Source of the DNA: Candidatus Thiodubiliella endoseptemdiera
Lineage (GTDB): Bacteria > Pseudomonadota > Gammaproteobacteria > PS1 > Pseudothioglobaceae
Direction of reading: 5' to 3'
DNA length: 64,000 nucleotides
NCBI GenBank assembly: GCA_013416635.1
Contig: JACCHT010000002.1
Span: forward strand, 620,001 to 684,000
Below, in pieces: positions 28,746-39,497 of the stretch (its first letter is position 1; the number at the start of each line of letters is the position of its first letter). The notes under the pieces are model-generated. The model saw only the letters and a program-made list of their open reading frames with translations, was not told the DNA's origin and did not search any database. The position numbers and the translations under genes are program-made.

Positions 28746-29522
28746 CTAAATAAATTGACGAAAGGGTTCTTCAATTAAATCAATATCAAATTGTGCAATG
28801 TCGGATAGACTTTCTTCATCAATTACCCGCATTTTCTTACGCCCACAAGTAAGTAAGCCCTGTTCTTTGAAACCCGCAATCACCCTATTAACATGCACCT
28901 TGGTCAAACCTAATGCATCCCCCATATCTGCCTGATTGAGTGGGAAAAATGCTTCCCCTGTGGCAAAATTAAAGTCGTCAGGGGATTGAACGCGAATGCG
29001 TGAATACAATTCCATAATTAAATAAGCCACACTTTCAGTAGCATTTTTTTGCCCTAAATTTAATACTCTTTGTTGGCACAAACTCATTTCATGCGATTGC
29101 AAATCGATGAGTCTTTTGGCAATTTCAGAGTTCTCATTAATCATCTTAGTAACATTATCATCAAAAAATAAACAGATACCTGAATCTGTCTCTGCTTTAA
29201 TGGAATACAGCAATTCACCCTTATTATTACGACTAAAACCAACAAAATCACCTGGCAATACGACTCTTAAAATCTGTCGTTCTCCACTATCTAAATAGTT
29301 GTATAAAATAAGGCAACCAGTGCGTAAAGTAAATGCATAATCAATACTATCTCGTTCATTGTGTATGACTTCTCCTGCTGAAAATCTACAATACTTATCA
29401 CGATATTTCTGCGTCATACGCATCTTACTTTCATCTACCGTCCCGAATAAAGAACGCGACCTGATTGTGCATTGACTACAATCGGCAGTTTTTGAATGGG
29501 CAATATTATTTTCGGTTATCAT
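28746..29522 (-). CDS. Crp/Fnr-family transcriptional regulator
   Basis: A 258-residue cAMP-receptor-fold regulator with a C-terminal winged helix (LNQADMGDALGLTKVHVNRVIAGF). The N-terminus has CSQCTIRSR. FNR needs four cysteines; here the CxxC pair is present but the third cluster cysteine position is Ser, and the recognition helix has VHVNR instead of the FNR ExxSR pattern. It is therefore unlikely to be a classical FNR. Its position beside ccoNOQP suggests control of respiration. I preferred the ATG at 29522 over an in-frame GTG six bases earlier. Confidence 0.82.
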   Translation of the reverse strand: MITENNIAHSKTADCSQCTIRSRSLFGTVDESKMRMTQKYRDKYCRFSAGEVIHNERDSIDYAFTLRTGCLILYNYLDSGERQILRVVLPGDFVGFSRNNKGELLYSIKAETDSGICLFFDDNVTKMINENSEIAKRLIDLQSHEMSLCQQRVLNLGQKNATESVAYLIMELYSRIRVQSPDDFNFATGEAFFPLNQADMGDALGLTKVHVNRVIAGFKEQGLLTCGRKKMRVIDEESLSDIAQFDIDLIEEPFRQFI

Positions 29523-29630
29523 GTTCACAACGATACCCTAATTACGCCTCTGTATCAATATATAATGAAAAACTAATATTTACTTAAATTAGAGTATAAT
29601 AACTTTTCGTTGCCCGAAAAATTACCCTAT

Positions 29631-31474
29631 ATGTCTGACACTCAAGAAAAAAATAAACCCCAAGCCAAATTCAGCGATTTAGGTCTATCCGATTCTATTT
29701 TAAGCGTCTTAGATTCAATCGGCTACGAAACCCCATCACCTATTCAAGAACAATGTATTACTTACTTGCTAAACGGCAAAGATGTCATCGGTCAAGCACA
29801 AACAGGCACAGGTAAAACGGCTGCTTTCGCCTTGCCATTATTAGACAAAATCGACTTAAATCTCAACGCGCCACAACTATTAATCTTAGCACCGACACGC
29901 GAATTAGCTATTCAAGTGTCAGAAGCAGTGCAAACTTACGCACGGGGTATGAAAGGCTTTCATGTATTGCCAATTTACGGCGGACAATCTTACGATGTGC
30001 AATTACGGCCATTAAAACGAGGCGTTCACGCAGTTGTTGGCACGCCAGGGCGAGTGATGGACCACATTAAGCGAGGCACTTTAAAATTAGATAAATTACA
30101 GTCTTTTGTTTTAGATGAAGCCGATGAAATGCTAAAAATGGGTTTCATTGATGATATTAAATGGGTGATGGAACGCATCCCTGAGCAACGACAAATCGCT
30201 TTATTCTCTGCCACGATGCCAACTGTGATTAAAAAAGTGGCAGAAAAATTCTTAAACGAGCCAAAATCGTCAAAGTTAAAAACAAAACTGAAACGGCTTC
30301 AACCATTACTCAAAAATATATGATGGTAAGCAATATGGCACAAAAACTGGATGCACTGACACGCATCCTTGAAGTTGTTTCGTTTGATGCAATGATTGTG
30401 TTTGCACGCACAAAAACCATGACCGTTGAATTGGAAGAAAAACTCTCGGCTCGTGGCTTTTCCGCTGCTGCAATTAATGGTGACATTGCCCAAAATCAAC
30501 GGGAACGCATTATCAATAACTACAAAAAAGGTAAAATTGACATTTTAATTGCCACCGATGTAGCCGCCCGTGGTTTAGATGTGCAACGCATTTCTCATGT
30601 GGTCAATTACGACATTCCACAAGACGCAGAAACCTATGTTCACCGTATCGGCAGAACAGGGCGTGCGGGGCGTGAAGGCGAAGCGATTTTATTTGTGTCT
30701 AATCGTGAAAGGCGTATGCTCAGTAACATTGAACGAGTTACTCGTCAAAAAATTGAGCCAATTGAATTGCCAACGGCAAAAATTATTAATGCCAAGCGGA
30801 TTGAAACTTTCAAAAACAACATTGCAGATACCATTAACAATCAAAGTTTAGAAGTATTTGAAAAATTAGTCACTGAATTTCAAGAAGCCAACCCGGAATT
30901 AGAATCAATAAAAGTGGCTGCTGCTTTGGCGTTTATTGCACAGGGTAAAGAGCCATTATTGATTTCCGATAAACCACAAAGTTTTGGCAGAACACAAAGA
31001 CAAGGGGAGGCAAAAACGATTTCAATTGAAGCATCACCCCTCAAAGACAATCCACAAATTCCAATGTTGCGTTATCGTGTTGATGTTGGTAATAACAACA
31101 GTGTTAAGCCTGGTAATATCTTGGGTGCGGTGGCGAATGAGGCGGATATTGACAGTGAATATATCGGTTCAATTCAGATTTTTGACAACTTCTCAACCGT
31201 TGATTTACCCAATGAAATGCCAAAAGAAGTATTGGATATGCTACAAAAAACAGTGGTTTGTGGCAAACGCCTCAATATGTCAGCACTCACAGATAAAAAT
31301 AACAAAGCTACAATAGGTGGCTCCAATACAGAGGGTGGCGATGGACGCAAATTTGGTCGTAAGAAATTCTCAAAAGACCGCAACCGCAAAAGTGGAAACG
31401 CAAACCGAAAAAGGCAAGGTGGTGGCGATGAAAGGAACAATAGACGCAGTAAAAAACCAAAATTTTCACGATAA
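29631..31474 (+). CDS. deaD: DEAD-box RNA helicase DeaD/CsdA (one frameshift)
   Basis: Cold-shock RNA helicase for ribosome assembly and mRNA decay. Motifs in order: AQTGTGKTAAFALPLL, LAPTRELAIQV, VGTPGRVMDHI, LDEADEMLKMGF, LFSATMP, then ATDVAARGLDVQ and VHRIGRTGRAGREG. A DbpA-type RNA-binding domain follows (VGNNNSVKPGNILGAVANEA) and the tail is basic and Gly/Arg/Lys-rich. The frame breaks near 30262 in an A run: NEPK must continue IVKVKNKTETASTITQKY. The start MSDTQEKN is used; an in-frame TTG exists 21 bases upstream. Confidence 0.93.
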
Positions 31475-31477
31475 ACA

Positions 31478-33208
31478 ATGAACTTTAAACACTTTTTTCC
31501 GTTTTTGGCATGGTTTAAACTTGTTACCAAGGATACCCTTAAAGCAGATTTAATTGCAGGATTAACCGGTGCTGTTATCGTCCTGCCTCAAGGCGTAGCA
31601 TTTGCAACTATTGCTGGACTGCCTCCTGAATATGGGCTTTATACCGCAATGGTCACACCAATCATTGCTGCCTTATTTGGCTCATCGCTACATCTAGTTT
31701 CAGGCCCAACCACGGCGATTTCTATCGTGATTTTTCCGCTATTTCTCATCACGCTGAGCCAGGCACCGCTGAGTTTGTTTCTCTAACACTCACACTGACT
31801 TTCCTTGCAGGTGTGTATCAATTAGCTTTTGGCTTGGCACGATTAGGTGCAATGGTTAATTTCGTATCACATACTGTGGTTATCGGTTTTACCGCAGGTG
31901 CGGCTATCTTGATTGCCAGCACACAACTGAAACACATCACGGGTATTTTTGTTCCTAAAGGCGAGTCTTTTATCCATACCCTAGTAGACTTGTATCAGGG
32001 TTCAAGTGATACTAATTTTTATCTTGTTACTATCGCTTTAGTAACTTTGATTACAGCAGTTTTAGTCAAAAAATTCTTACCTAAATTACCTAACCTATTA
32101 CTTGGTATGATTGTTGGTAGTGTGCTTGCTTTATACTTCAAAGAATTCACCTCTGACATTAGATTGGTCGGTGAAATTCCCGCACATTTACCACCGTTGT
32201 CAATGCCAAACTTTTCCTTTGCTACTATTCAAATGTTAGCACCTGAAGCCTTTGCTGTCGCTCTACTAGGTCTCATTGAAGCTGTTTCAATCAGTCGTGC
32301 TATTGCCACCAAATCCAATCAATGTATTAATTCTAATCAAGAGTTTATTGGGCAAGGTATGTCAAATATGCTGGGTAGTTTTATGTCAAGTTACGCAGGC
32401 TCTGGCTCATTTACCCGTTCAGGATTAAATTATGCTTCTGGTGCAAAAACACCGTTATCTGCCATTTTTGCAGCCATTATTTTGATGGCAGTTGTGTTAT
32501 TAATCGCACCTTTGATGGCGTATTTACCCATTGCTGCTATGGCAGGAGTTATCTTAGTTGTTGCCTATAACCTCATTGATTTTCATCACATTCGCACAAC
32601 TTTAAGTTTTAGCATAGAAGAATCTGCTGTTTTAATTGCCACTTTTTAGCCACCCTTTTCCTTGAATTAGAATTTGCTATTTATCTAGGTGTTTTACTTT
32701 CATTGGTGCTATTTCTTGGCAAAACCTCCACACCCTCCATTCCTACTTTGTCCTTAGATAACACCCAAGCCAATGGTAAAAAGAAATTAATTGACATCAA
32801 TGAAAAGCCACTCAAGCAATGTCCGCAATTAAAAATTATCCGTATTGATATGTCAATTTATTTTGGTTCAGTCAATCATATTCAAAACGCATCGCTACCA
32901 TTTCGGAAAATCAACGCATTAACCATATTCTAATTGTTGCCAGTGGCATTAACTTCATTGACTTAGCAGGCACAGAAGCACTAATTTCGGAAAATAATCG
33001 TTTAGTTAGAAATACGGGTGGGCTATATTTTGTCGGATTAAAACCTTCTGTATATGAATTTGCCGCTAAATCACACTTCATTCAGCAAATAGGCGTATCA
33101 CATTTTTTGATACAAAAACAAGCCTTTAATTATATTTATAAGAAATTAGACCGAGAAACTTGTGCCACTTGTCCAGCACTTATCTTTAATGAGTGTCAAG
33201 CTAAATAA
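31478..33208 (+). CDS. SulP-family anion transporter with STAS domain (three frameshifts)
   Basis: Inner-membrane sulfate/bicarbonate-type transporter. It has the SulP signature LPQGVAFATIAGLPPEYGLY near the N-terminus, PTTAISIVIF, then many helices and a cytoplasmic STAS domain (IRIDMSIYFGSVNHIQ ... GINFIDLAGTEAL). Shifts near 31780, 32645 and 32888 each need one added base. The protein ends CATCPALIFNECQAK. It begins three bases after deaD. In an autotroph it could carry sulfate out or bicarbonate in; I cannot tell which. Confidence 0.87.
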
Positions 33209-33378
33209 ATTTTTATCAATAATCTTTACACAAACCCCTTAATTGTCATTAAAATACTCAGTGCTGGTAAGAATACAGCTGCTGTTTATTATTTGTACTT
33301 GATGCTCTGCATCAGCCCTGATTTATAAAAGTGGTCTAGTTTTTTTCGGTATTTTTTTTATAATATATAGGAGACATT

Positions 33379-33582
33379 ATGTCTACAACAGGAAAAGTCA
33401 AATGGTTTGACGCAAAAAAAGGTTTTGGTTTTATTGAGCAAGAGAGTGGTGATGATGTATTCGTTCACTTCCGTGCTATTGAAGGTGATGGTTATAAATC
33501 ACTAGACGAAGGTCAAGAAGTTGTTTTCGATTTAGAAGACGGTGCTAAAGGTCCTCAAGCAGCAAATGTAATTCCACAGTAA
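33379..33582 (+). CDS. Cold shock protein (CspA family)
   Basis: A 67-residue single cold-shock domain with RNP1 KGFGFIEQ and RNP2 [19 protein letters not shown] precedes the ATG. The 170-base leader before it may carry the structured 5'UTR usual for csp genes. A strong terminator follows. Confidence 0.95.
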   Translation: MSTTGKVKWFDAKKGFGFIEQESGDDVFVHFRAIEGDGYKSLDEGQEVVFDLEDGAKGPQAANVIPQ

Positions 33583-33601
33583 ATAATATTTACTTAGAAT
33601 T

Positions 33602-33633
33602 TAAAAAACCCGGCTTAATTGCTGGGTTTTTTA
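33602..33633 (+). terminator. Rho-independent terminator after csp
   Basis: AAAAAACCCGGC / GCTGGGTTTTTT stem with a TTAATT loop. Confidence 0.88.
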
Positions 33634-33673
33634 TGTGTAAAGCCCACTCAAAACATTTATAATTAACACTAAT

Positions 33674-35098
33674 ATGAAAACATTCTATTGGTATGACTAC
33701 GAAACTTTTGGTATTAACCCAAAAATAACACGCATTTCACAATTTGCAGGTATTCGCACAGATGAAAATCTAAATATTTTAGACGAACATATGTTTTATT
33801 GTAAACCCACTAACGATTGTTTACCGTCGCCAGAAGCCTGTGCAGTAACAGGCATATCGCCACAACTTTGTGAACAAAAAGGAATGATTGAGCACGAATT
33901 TATTAAAAAAATTCACGCTGAATTTTCCACACCTGATACCTGTGTGGCTGGCTACAACTCTATTCGCTTTGACGATGAATTTACGCGTTATACTTTGTAT
34001 CGTAATTTTATTGACCCTTACGCTTGGCATTGGAAAAATGGTAATACTCGCTGGGATATCTTGGATGTGGTGCGTTTGTGTTACGCCCTAAAAAAAGACG
34101 ATTGTTTGAAATGGGTGTACGATGAAAATGACAAACCTATTTTCAGACTTGACCAACTTGCCCCTGCAAATGGCATTGAACATAGCGATGCTCACGATGC
34201 GTTAGCCGATGTTCGCGCTACGATTGCAATCGCAAAAATTATTAAGGACACGCAACCACAATTATTTGCATATGCATTTAGTTTGAGAGAAAAGAAAACG
34301 GTGGAAAGTAAAATCAAACTGTTTGAACCAATGTTACACACTTCGGGAATGTATCCTGCGACACTTTCTTGCACGCGTTTGTGCGTTGCACTGGCATATC
34401 ATCCAGAATATAGCGACCGTGCCATTGTATTTAATTTAGATCAAGACCCATCTATTTTGTTGAAATTGAATACCGACGAATTAAAAAAATTGATGTTTAC
34501 TAAACAAGCAGAGCTGCCAAAGGATGTGGAGCGACTGCAAATCAAAGATTTAATTTTTAACAAAAGCCCAATGTTTGTACCCAATGTTTCTAAACTTAAC
34601 CCTAAAATTGTTGAGCAATTACAATTAAATATGGATATTTGCCTGCAAAGATTAGCATTTATTGAAAGTAATCAAATTGCGTTGAAAAATATTGCACAAA
34701 ATTTATATAAAAATAACGACAAGCTAACACCAAGTCTTGATGTTGAACAAACATTGTATGATGGCTTCATGGACAATGCAGACAGGCGTATTAGTGATGA
34801 AATTCAAAAGCTTTCTGTGACACAATTAAAAAACTTTCATCCGAAATTTAAAGCGGAAAAACTCAACACACTATTAATCCATTTTAAAGCCAGAAATTAT
34901 CCCGAATCTTTAACTAAAGATGAGCAGGAAAATTGGCTTTCCACTGTACAAGGTCGTGTTCAAAAAGGAGAAAATGGCTATTTATCAATTGGTGAATATT
35001 CTGATTCTATCAATGCAATGCGTAAAGCATATCCCGACCAAGAAGATCTGTGGAAAAAATTAGAAAAATATGCAGAATATTTTCTTATAAAACACTGA
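33674..35098 (+). CDS. sbcB: Exodeoxyribonuclease I
   Basis: Processive 3'-5' single-strand DNA exonuclease. The 474-residue protein has the DnaQ-fold acidic residues in WYDYETFGINP (residues 7-11), GYNSIRFDDEFTRY near 95, and EHSDAHDALADVRATI near 172, followed by the SH3-like and C-terminal domains typical of ExoI. Full length and apparently intact. Confidence 0.93.
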   Translation: MKTFYWYDYETFGINPKITRISQFAGIRTDENLNILDEHMFYCKPTNDCLPSPEACAVTGISPQLCEQKGMIEHEFIKKIHAEFSTPDTCVAGYNSIRFDDEFTRYTLYRNFIDPYAWHWKNGNTRWDILDVVRLCYALKKDDCLKWVYDENDKPIFRLDQLAPANGIEHSDAHDALADVRATIAIAKIIKDTQPQLFAYAFSLREKKTVESKIKLFEPMLHTSGMYPATLSCTRLCVALAYHPEYSDRAIVFNLDQDPSILLKLNTDELKKLMFTKQAELPKDVERLQIKDLIFNKSPMFVPNVSKLNPKIVEQLQLNMDICLQRLAFIESNQIALKNIAQNLYKNNDKLTPSLDVEQTLYDGFMDNADRRISDEIQKLSVTQLKNFHPKFKAEKLNTLLIHFKARNYPESLTKDEQENWLSTVQGRVQKGENGYLSIGEYSDSINAMRKAYPDQEDLWKKLEKYAEYFLIKH

Positions 35099-35180
35099 TA
35101 GAGCCTATTATAGAACGGTTTTGCTATTCATTTAATATTAAGGTATAATGTTCGCTCAATCAAATAGATACGTGAAATAA

Positions 35181-35819
35181 ATGAACGCCGAAACACGCAG
35201 TGAAATATTTGGCAGGTTATTGAAAAAAATACCTGACCCAACAACAGAATTAAATTACTCAACTCCATTTGAATTACTCGTAGCAGTAACTCTATCGGCA
35301 CAAGCGACAGATAAAAGTGTCAATAAAGTGACTGAGAAATTATTCCCATTGGCCAACACACCTGAAACAATTTATGAACTGGGTGAAGATGTAGTACGAA
35401 ATACCATTAAAACCATCGGTTTGTTCAATTCAAAAGCCAAGCATATCATTCAAGCTTGTAAAATTCTTATTGATAAATATGATTCCAAAGTACCTGAAAC
35501 TCGCAAAGAGTTAGAAGCGTTGCCTGGTGTCGGCCGTAAAACAGCCAATGTAGTGCTTAACACTGCTTTTGGTCACCCTACTATTGCCGTTGATACGCAT
35601 ATTTATCGTGTTGCCAATCGCACAGCGATTGCCAGTGGTAAAACGGTTTTAGAAGTTGAGAAAAAATTAGTCAAATTCATTCCCGATGAGTATCGTGTAC
35701 CTGCACACCACTTGATGATTTTGCATGGTCGTTACACTTGCAAGGCGCGTTCACCATTATGCTCAGAGTGTATTTTGCTTGACTTATGCGAATACGAAGA
35801 AAAGAATTTAAATTCTTAA
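35181..35819 (+). CDS. nth: Endonuclease III
   Basis: DNA glycosylase/AP lyase for oxidised pyrimidines. The 212-residue protein has the helix-hairpin-helix LEALPGVGRKTANVVLN with the catalytic Lys, AVDTHIYRVANR with the catalytic Asp, and the 4Fe-4S loop CKARSPLCSECILLDLC. Confidence 0.95.
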   Translation: MNAETRSEIFGRLLKKIPDPTTELNYSTPFELLVAVTLSAQATDKSVNKVTEKLFPLANTPETIYELGEDVVRNTIKTIGLFNSKAKHIIQACKILIDKYDSKVPETRKELEALPGVGRKTANVVLNTAFGHPTIAVDTHIYRVANRTAIASGKTVLEVEKKLVKFIPDEYRVPAHHLMILHGRYTCKARSPLCSECILLDLCEYEEKNLNS

Positions 35820-35822
35820 CCT

Positions 35823-36242
35823 TTGCTTTACACTCAAGATAGAACCGAGCAACGCCAATTCCTCGCCAATGCTTGGCAAAAATTCTTAGACAAAAAACCA
35901 CTCGACCCACTCGAAGACCAACTCACGCAAGTGATTGAAATGCACCCTGAATATCACACTTATATTAATGATATAAAATCCGATTATTTCCCCGAACAAG
36001 GTGAAGTCAATCCATTTTTACACATCAATTTGCACTTGTCGTTAAGAGAACAATTATCCATCAACCAACCCACAGGCATTCAAAGTTATTATCAAAAAAT
36101 AATCAATAAACTCAAAGACCCGCACGAAGTAGAACACAAAATGATGGATTGTATCGCTGAAATGATTTTTTCTTCCCAAAAAAATAACACGCCAATGAAT
36201 CATCAAGCCTATATTCATTGCTTAGAAAAGCAATCTTATTAA
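35823..36242 (+). CDS. DUF1841 family protein
   Basis: A 139-residue soluble protein starting LYTQDRTEQRQFLANAWQKF. It has the DUF1841 pattern DPLEDQLTQVIEMHPEYH and NPFLHINLHLSLREQL, and C-terminal HEVEHKMMDCIAEM. The start is a TTG three bases after nth. Its stop codon is in the TAATA duplicated by MITE copy 6. Function unknown; it is commonly next to nth. Confidence 0.82.
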   Translation: MLYTQDRTEQRQFLANAWQKFLDKKPLDPLEDQLTQVIEMHPEYHTYINDIKSDYFPEQGEVNPFLHINLHLSLREQLSINQPTGIQSYYQKIINKLKDPHEVEHKMMDCIAEMIFSSQKNNTPMNHQAYIHCLEKQSY

Positions 36243-36244
36243 TA

Positions 36245-36405
36245 GAGACCTTTGCATAAATATGAATAATCATCAAAACGCCATCTTTCATCAAATTACA
36301 AACTTTTTAAAAACACCCTTAGCCCTGCTAGGAGTGGATTTAAAAAATTTCCAATTTAATAAAATCTGTCATTTTGCTAATCATCCCTATTTATGCAAAG
36401 GTCTC
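36245..36405 (+). mobile_element. 161-bp MITE, copy 6 (TSD TAATA)
   Basis: Complete element with TAATA on both sides (36240-36244 and 36406-36410). It separates DUF1841 from a TfoX C-terminal-like remnant. Confidence 0.92.
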
Positions 36406-36640
36406 TAATAGGCATTATGGGGAATTAGCAAAACTACGCGGCTTGGGTAAAAAATCTGAACAGCAATTGAATAAAATTGGCATTTACACACAGATTAGTT
36501 TACAAAAAATAGGCTCAATAGCTGTTTATATCAAACTCGGCAAACCACATTTATGTTTTTTTGTATGCGCTAGCAGGTACACTTGAAGATAGAAGTTGGT
36601 GAGATATAAAACAAGGCTTATTATTGAACTGGATAATTAC
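36406..36640 (+). pseudogene. TfoX C-terminal domain-like remnant
   Basis: The frame reads HYGELAKLRGLGKKSEQQLN, then KIGIYTQISLQKIGSIAVYI, as in TfoX_C helix-hairpin-helix domains. After GKP it must shift to HIYVFLYALAGTLEDRSW, and a TGA follows that tryptophan. No start codon lies between the MITE and the domain. It looks like a decayed stand-alone TfoX_C gene whose start region was hit by the MITE. Confidence 0.65.
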
Positions 36641-36648
36641 AAAAATAT

Positions 36649-37269
36649 TTAATCAATATTCCAATTCACAAAATTTTTCAACAATTGTAAACCATCATGT
36701 TGGGATTTTTCAGGGTGAAATTGCACTGCAAATAAATTATCTTTAGCCACTGCACAAGTGAAGTCAATTCCATAATTACTTGCTCCAGTAATGATATTCG
36801 TCTCAGAGGTTGCTACAAAATAACTGTGAACACTATAAAAGCGTGCATTGTCTTCAATATTATGCCAAAGTGGATGTTCTGATACTTGTTTGACGGTATT
36901 CCAGCCCATGTGTGGGATTTTTAGTGCATTTTTTGGAAAATGAACTACATCACCTTCAAGAATAGATAAACCTTCAACACCCCCATTTTCTTGAGAATGA
37001 TCAAATAAAAGCTGTAGCCCAAGACAAATACCTAAAAAAGGTTTTTTGCGGGCAGACTGTTTAACCACTTCCACCAAATTATGCTTATTCAATGCTTGCA
37101 TACATGCACCAATTGCCCCCTGTCCAGGAAATACAATGCGGTCTGCATTACGAATTAACTCGGCATTATCGGTTAGGAAAATATTATCATTAGGTGCAAC
37201 ATGTGCTAACGCTTTTTGTACACTACGGACATTACCCATGCCATAATTAACAATCGCAATACTTTGCAT
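36649..37269 (-). CDS. hisH: Imidazole glycerol phosphate synthase, glutamine amidotransferase subunit HisH
   Basis: Supplies ammonia to HisF in histidine synthesis. The 206-residue protein has VNYGMGNVRSVQKAL near the start, FLGICLGLQLLFD with the nucleophile Cys near residue 80, HMGWNTV, and FAVQFHPEKSQHDG with the His and Glu. It lies two bases after hisB. hisF and hisA are not in the window. Confidence 0.95.
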   Translation of the reverse strand: MQSIAIVNYGMGNVRSVQKALAHVAPNDNIFLTDNAELIRNADRIVFPGQGAIGACMQALNKHNLVEVVKQSARKKPFLGICLGLQLLFDHSQENGGVEGLSILEGDVVHFPKNALKIPHMGWNTVKQVSEHPLWHNIEDNARFYSVHSYFVATSETNIITGASNYGIDFTCAVAKDNLFAVQFHPEKSQHDGLQLLKNFVNWNID

Positions 37270-37271
37270 TT

Positions 37272-37853
37272 TTATAGACTGCCTTTGGTCGATGGAATTA
37301 CACCCACTTGTCGTTCATCAAGTGTTACTGCCATACGCAATGCCCTGCCAAATGCTTTGAAAATCGTCTCAGACTGATGGTGAGAATTAACGCCTTTAAG
37401 ATTGTCAATGTGCAGAGTAATTAAGGCGTGATTAACAAAGCCTTGAAAGAACTCTGAGATTAAATCCACATCAAACGAGCCAATCATTGCCCGAGTAAAA
37501 TTTACATTAAGTTCCAAACCAGGGCGACCTGATAAGTCTAGCACCACACGAGATAGTGCCTCGTCCAACGGCACAAAAGCGTGTCCATAACGAGCCAAGC
37601 CTGCTTTGTTACCCACGGCTTTAGCGAATGCCTGGCCTAATGTAATACCGATATCTTCCACACTGTGATGGTCATCAATTTCGGTATCGCCATCACATTT
37701 AATGATTAAATCCATTAAGCCATGTCGTGCAATTTGGTCAAGCATATGGTCTAAAAATGGCACGCCTGTATCTATATCTGCTTTGCCTGTGCCATACAAA
37801 TTCAATTCAACACTAATATCAGTTTCGTTAGTTTTTCTGGATACTTTTATCAT
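37272..37853 (-). CDS. hisB: Imidazoleglycerol-phosphate dehydratase HisB
   Basis: Manganese enzyme of histidine synthesis, 193 residues from the ATG at 37853 ([18 protein letters not shown]). Metal-binding signatures are [15 protein letters not shown] and [31 protein letters not shown] is also present. It is the single-domain form without the phosphatase part found in enterobacterial HisB. Confidence 0.94.
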   Translation of the reverse strand: MIKVSRKTNETDISVELNLYGTGKADIDTGVPFLDHMLDQIARHGLMDLIIKCDGDTEIDDHHSVEDIGITLGQAFAKAVGNKAGLARYGHAFVPLDEALSRVVLDLSGRPGLELNVNFTRAMIGSFDVDLISEFFQGFVNHALITLHIDNLKGVNSHHQSETIFKAFGRALRMAVTLDERQVGVIPSTKGSL

Positions 37854-37854
37854 A

Positions 37855-38097
37855 TTATTTTGCAAGTTCAATTATCTTTTTATTATAACTGTTAGTTGCA
37901 ATAACCGCCCAGATAATGCAAATAATATAAGGAATGAATAATCCAAAACCGAAAGTAATAAAACCAACTATAGCGGTAACGACTAACATAATCAACGCAC
38001 CAATCACACTGGTATAGAATAAACCAATTGGTCCTAAAAATATTGTCAGAAGAATGGCAACAATAAAACTTTTGGTTGGTAATTTTTGTAATGACAT
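37855..38097 (-). CDS. Small membrane protein, TM2-like
   Basis: An 80-residue protein with two or three hydrophobic segments ([19 protein letters not shown] and [20 protein letters not shown]). The GPIGLFYTS turn resembles TM2-type proteins. It sits between asd and hisB with almost no gaps, so it is probably cotranscribed. Function unknown. Confidence 0.65.
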   Translation of the reverse strand: MSLQKLPTKSFIVAILLTIFLGPIGLFYTSVIGALIMLVVTAIVGFITFGFGLFIPYIICIIWAVIATNSYNKKIIELAK

Positions 38098-38100
38098 AAT

Positions 38101-39126
38101 TTATAGATATTCTTCAATCAAAATTTCAGCAATTTGAATGGTATTCAATGCCGCACCTTTGCGAATATTATCAGAAACTACCCAAAGATTAAGCCCTTTT
38201 TCATAAGAAATATCTTCACGAATACGACTCACAAAAGTATCATCGTGGTTCATCGCATCAGTAAATGGCGTCGCATACCCCCCATCTTCACGAATATCCA
38301 ATACCGTTACACCACTCGCTTTTGACAAAATTTCAGTCGCCTCGGTGGCGGTAATTTTCTTCTTAGTTTCGATGTTAATTGCCTCAGAATGCCCATAAAG
38401 AACTGGCACACGCACTGCTGTTGGGTTGACTAAAATATTGTCATCTTCAAAAATCTTTTGCGTTTCCCATACCATTTTCATCTCTTCTTTGGTATAGCCA
38501 TTCTCTTGAAATACATCAATATGCGGGATCACATTAAACGCAATCTGTTTTGGATACACCTCAACATCAATATCAGTATTACCGCCCAATAATTTAGCAC
38601 TTTGGTCGGTTAATTCCGTAATTGCTTCCTTACCCGAACCTGATACTGCCTGATAAGTTGCCACATTAATGCGTTCAATACCTACCGCATCATAAATCGG
38701 CTTCAACGCCACCAGCATTTGAATGGTTGAACAATTCGGATTAGCGATAATATTGCGTTGCGTATAACCCGCAATCGCATGAGGATTAACTTCTGGCACC
38801 ACTAATGGAATATCTTTATCACGACGAAAATGTGCCGTATTATCAATCACCACACAGCCTGCTTCTGCTGCAATTGGTGCATATTTTTCAGAAATACTGC
38901 CACCTGCTGAAAATAAACCAATTTGTGCTTGTGAAAAATCAAACGACGCCAAATCCTGCACCGTCCACTGTTTCCCTTGACACATTATCTTCTTACCCGC
39001 AGAATTAGCACTTGCTAGTGGGTATAAATTATTAATCGGAAAATTTCGCTGTTCTAAAATCGAAAGAATCGTCTCACCCACAGCACCTGTTGCGCCAACC
39101 ACACAAACATCAAACTTTTTGCTCAT
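38101..39126 (-). CDS. asd: Aspartate-semialdehyde dehydrogenase
   Basis: Makes aspartate semialdehyde for lysine, threonine, methionine and diaminopimelate. The 341-residue protein has VVGATGAVGETILSIL near residue 9, the catalytic NPNCSTIQM near 131, and AVSGSGKEAI near 160. It is first in a possible asd / small membrane protein / hisB / hisH transcription unit. Confidence 0.95.
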   Translation of the reverse strand: MSKKFDVCVVGATGAVGETILSILEQRNFPINNLYPLASANSAGKKIMCQGKQWTVQDLASFDFSQAQIGLFSAGGSISEKYAPIAAEAGCVVIDNTAHFRRDKDIPLVVPEVNPHAIAGYTQRNIIANPNCSTIQMLVALKPIYDAVGIERINVATYQAVSGSGKEAITELTDQSAKLLGGNTDIDVEVYPKQIAFNVIPHIDVFQENGYTKEEMKMVWETQKIFEDDNILVNPTAVRVPVLYGHSEAINIETKKKITATEATEILSKASGVTVLDIREDGGYATPFTDAMNHDDTFVSRIREDISYEKGLNLWVVSDNIRKGAALNTIQIAEILIEEYL

Positions 39127-39171
39127 AATATAAAAATGTTAAAGATTATAAAACCGTAGCATTATACTTGA

Positions 39172-39443
39172 TTATTGATATCAATCAATTGGTGCTTAAA
39201 ACCAAACTTATCACTCAAATGTTGACACAGGGCTTGCACGCCATAGCGTTCGGTGGCGTGGTGTCCTGTGGATATGAAAGTGATATTGTTTTCTTTGACA
39301 ATCGCTGGGATTTTCTCGGATACTTCGCTAGTGATAATGTCATATTAACTTCCCCTCGCCAAACTAGCGTATCGCCAATGGGTTTAGGATTTTTTTATGC
39401 CAAAACGCTGTGCAAGTTGGATGTTGTTGCCCACTGTTGCGTG
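39172..39443 (-). pseudogene. Decayed partial copy of the nif3 3' end
   Basis: Near-identical in nucleotide sequence, and in the same orientation, to the 3' part of the Nif3-family gene at 42,058-42,490. About 152 bases are missing between two GTGATAA repeats, and the similarity ends near 39,443 at a low-complexity tract. It is a non-functional duplicate. Confidence 0.87.
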
Positions 39444-39497
39444 TGCATCCAGGCAAACATCAACTTTTTTGTTTATTTTTACTTCTTCTCTTATTTT

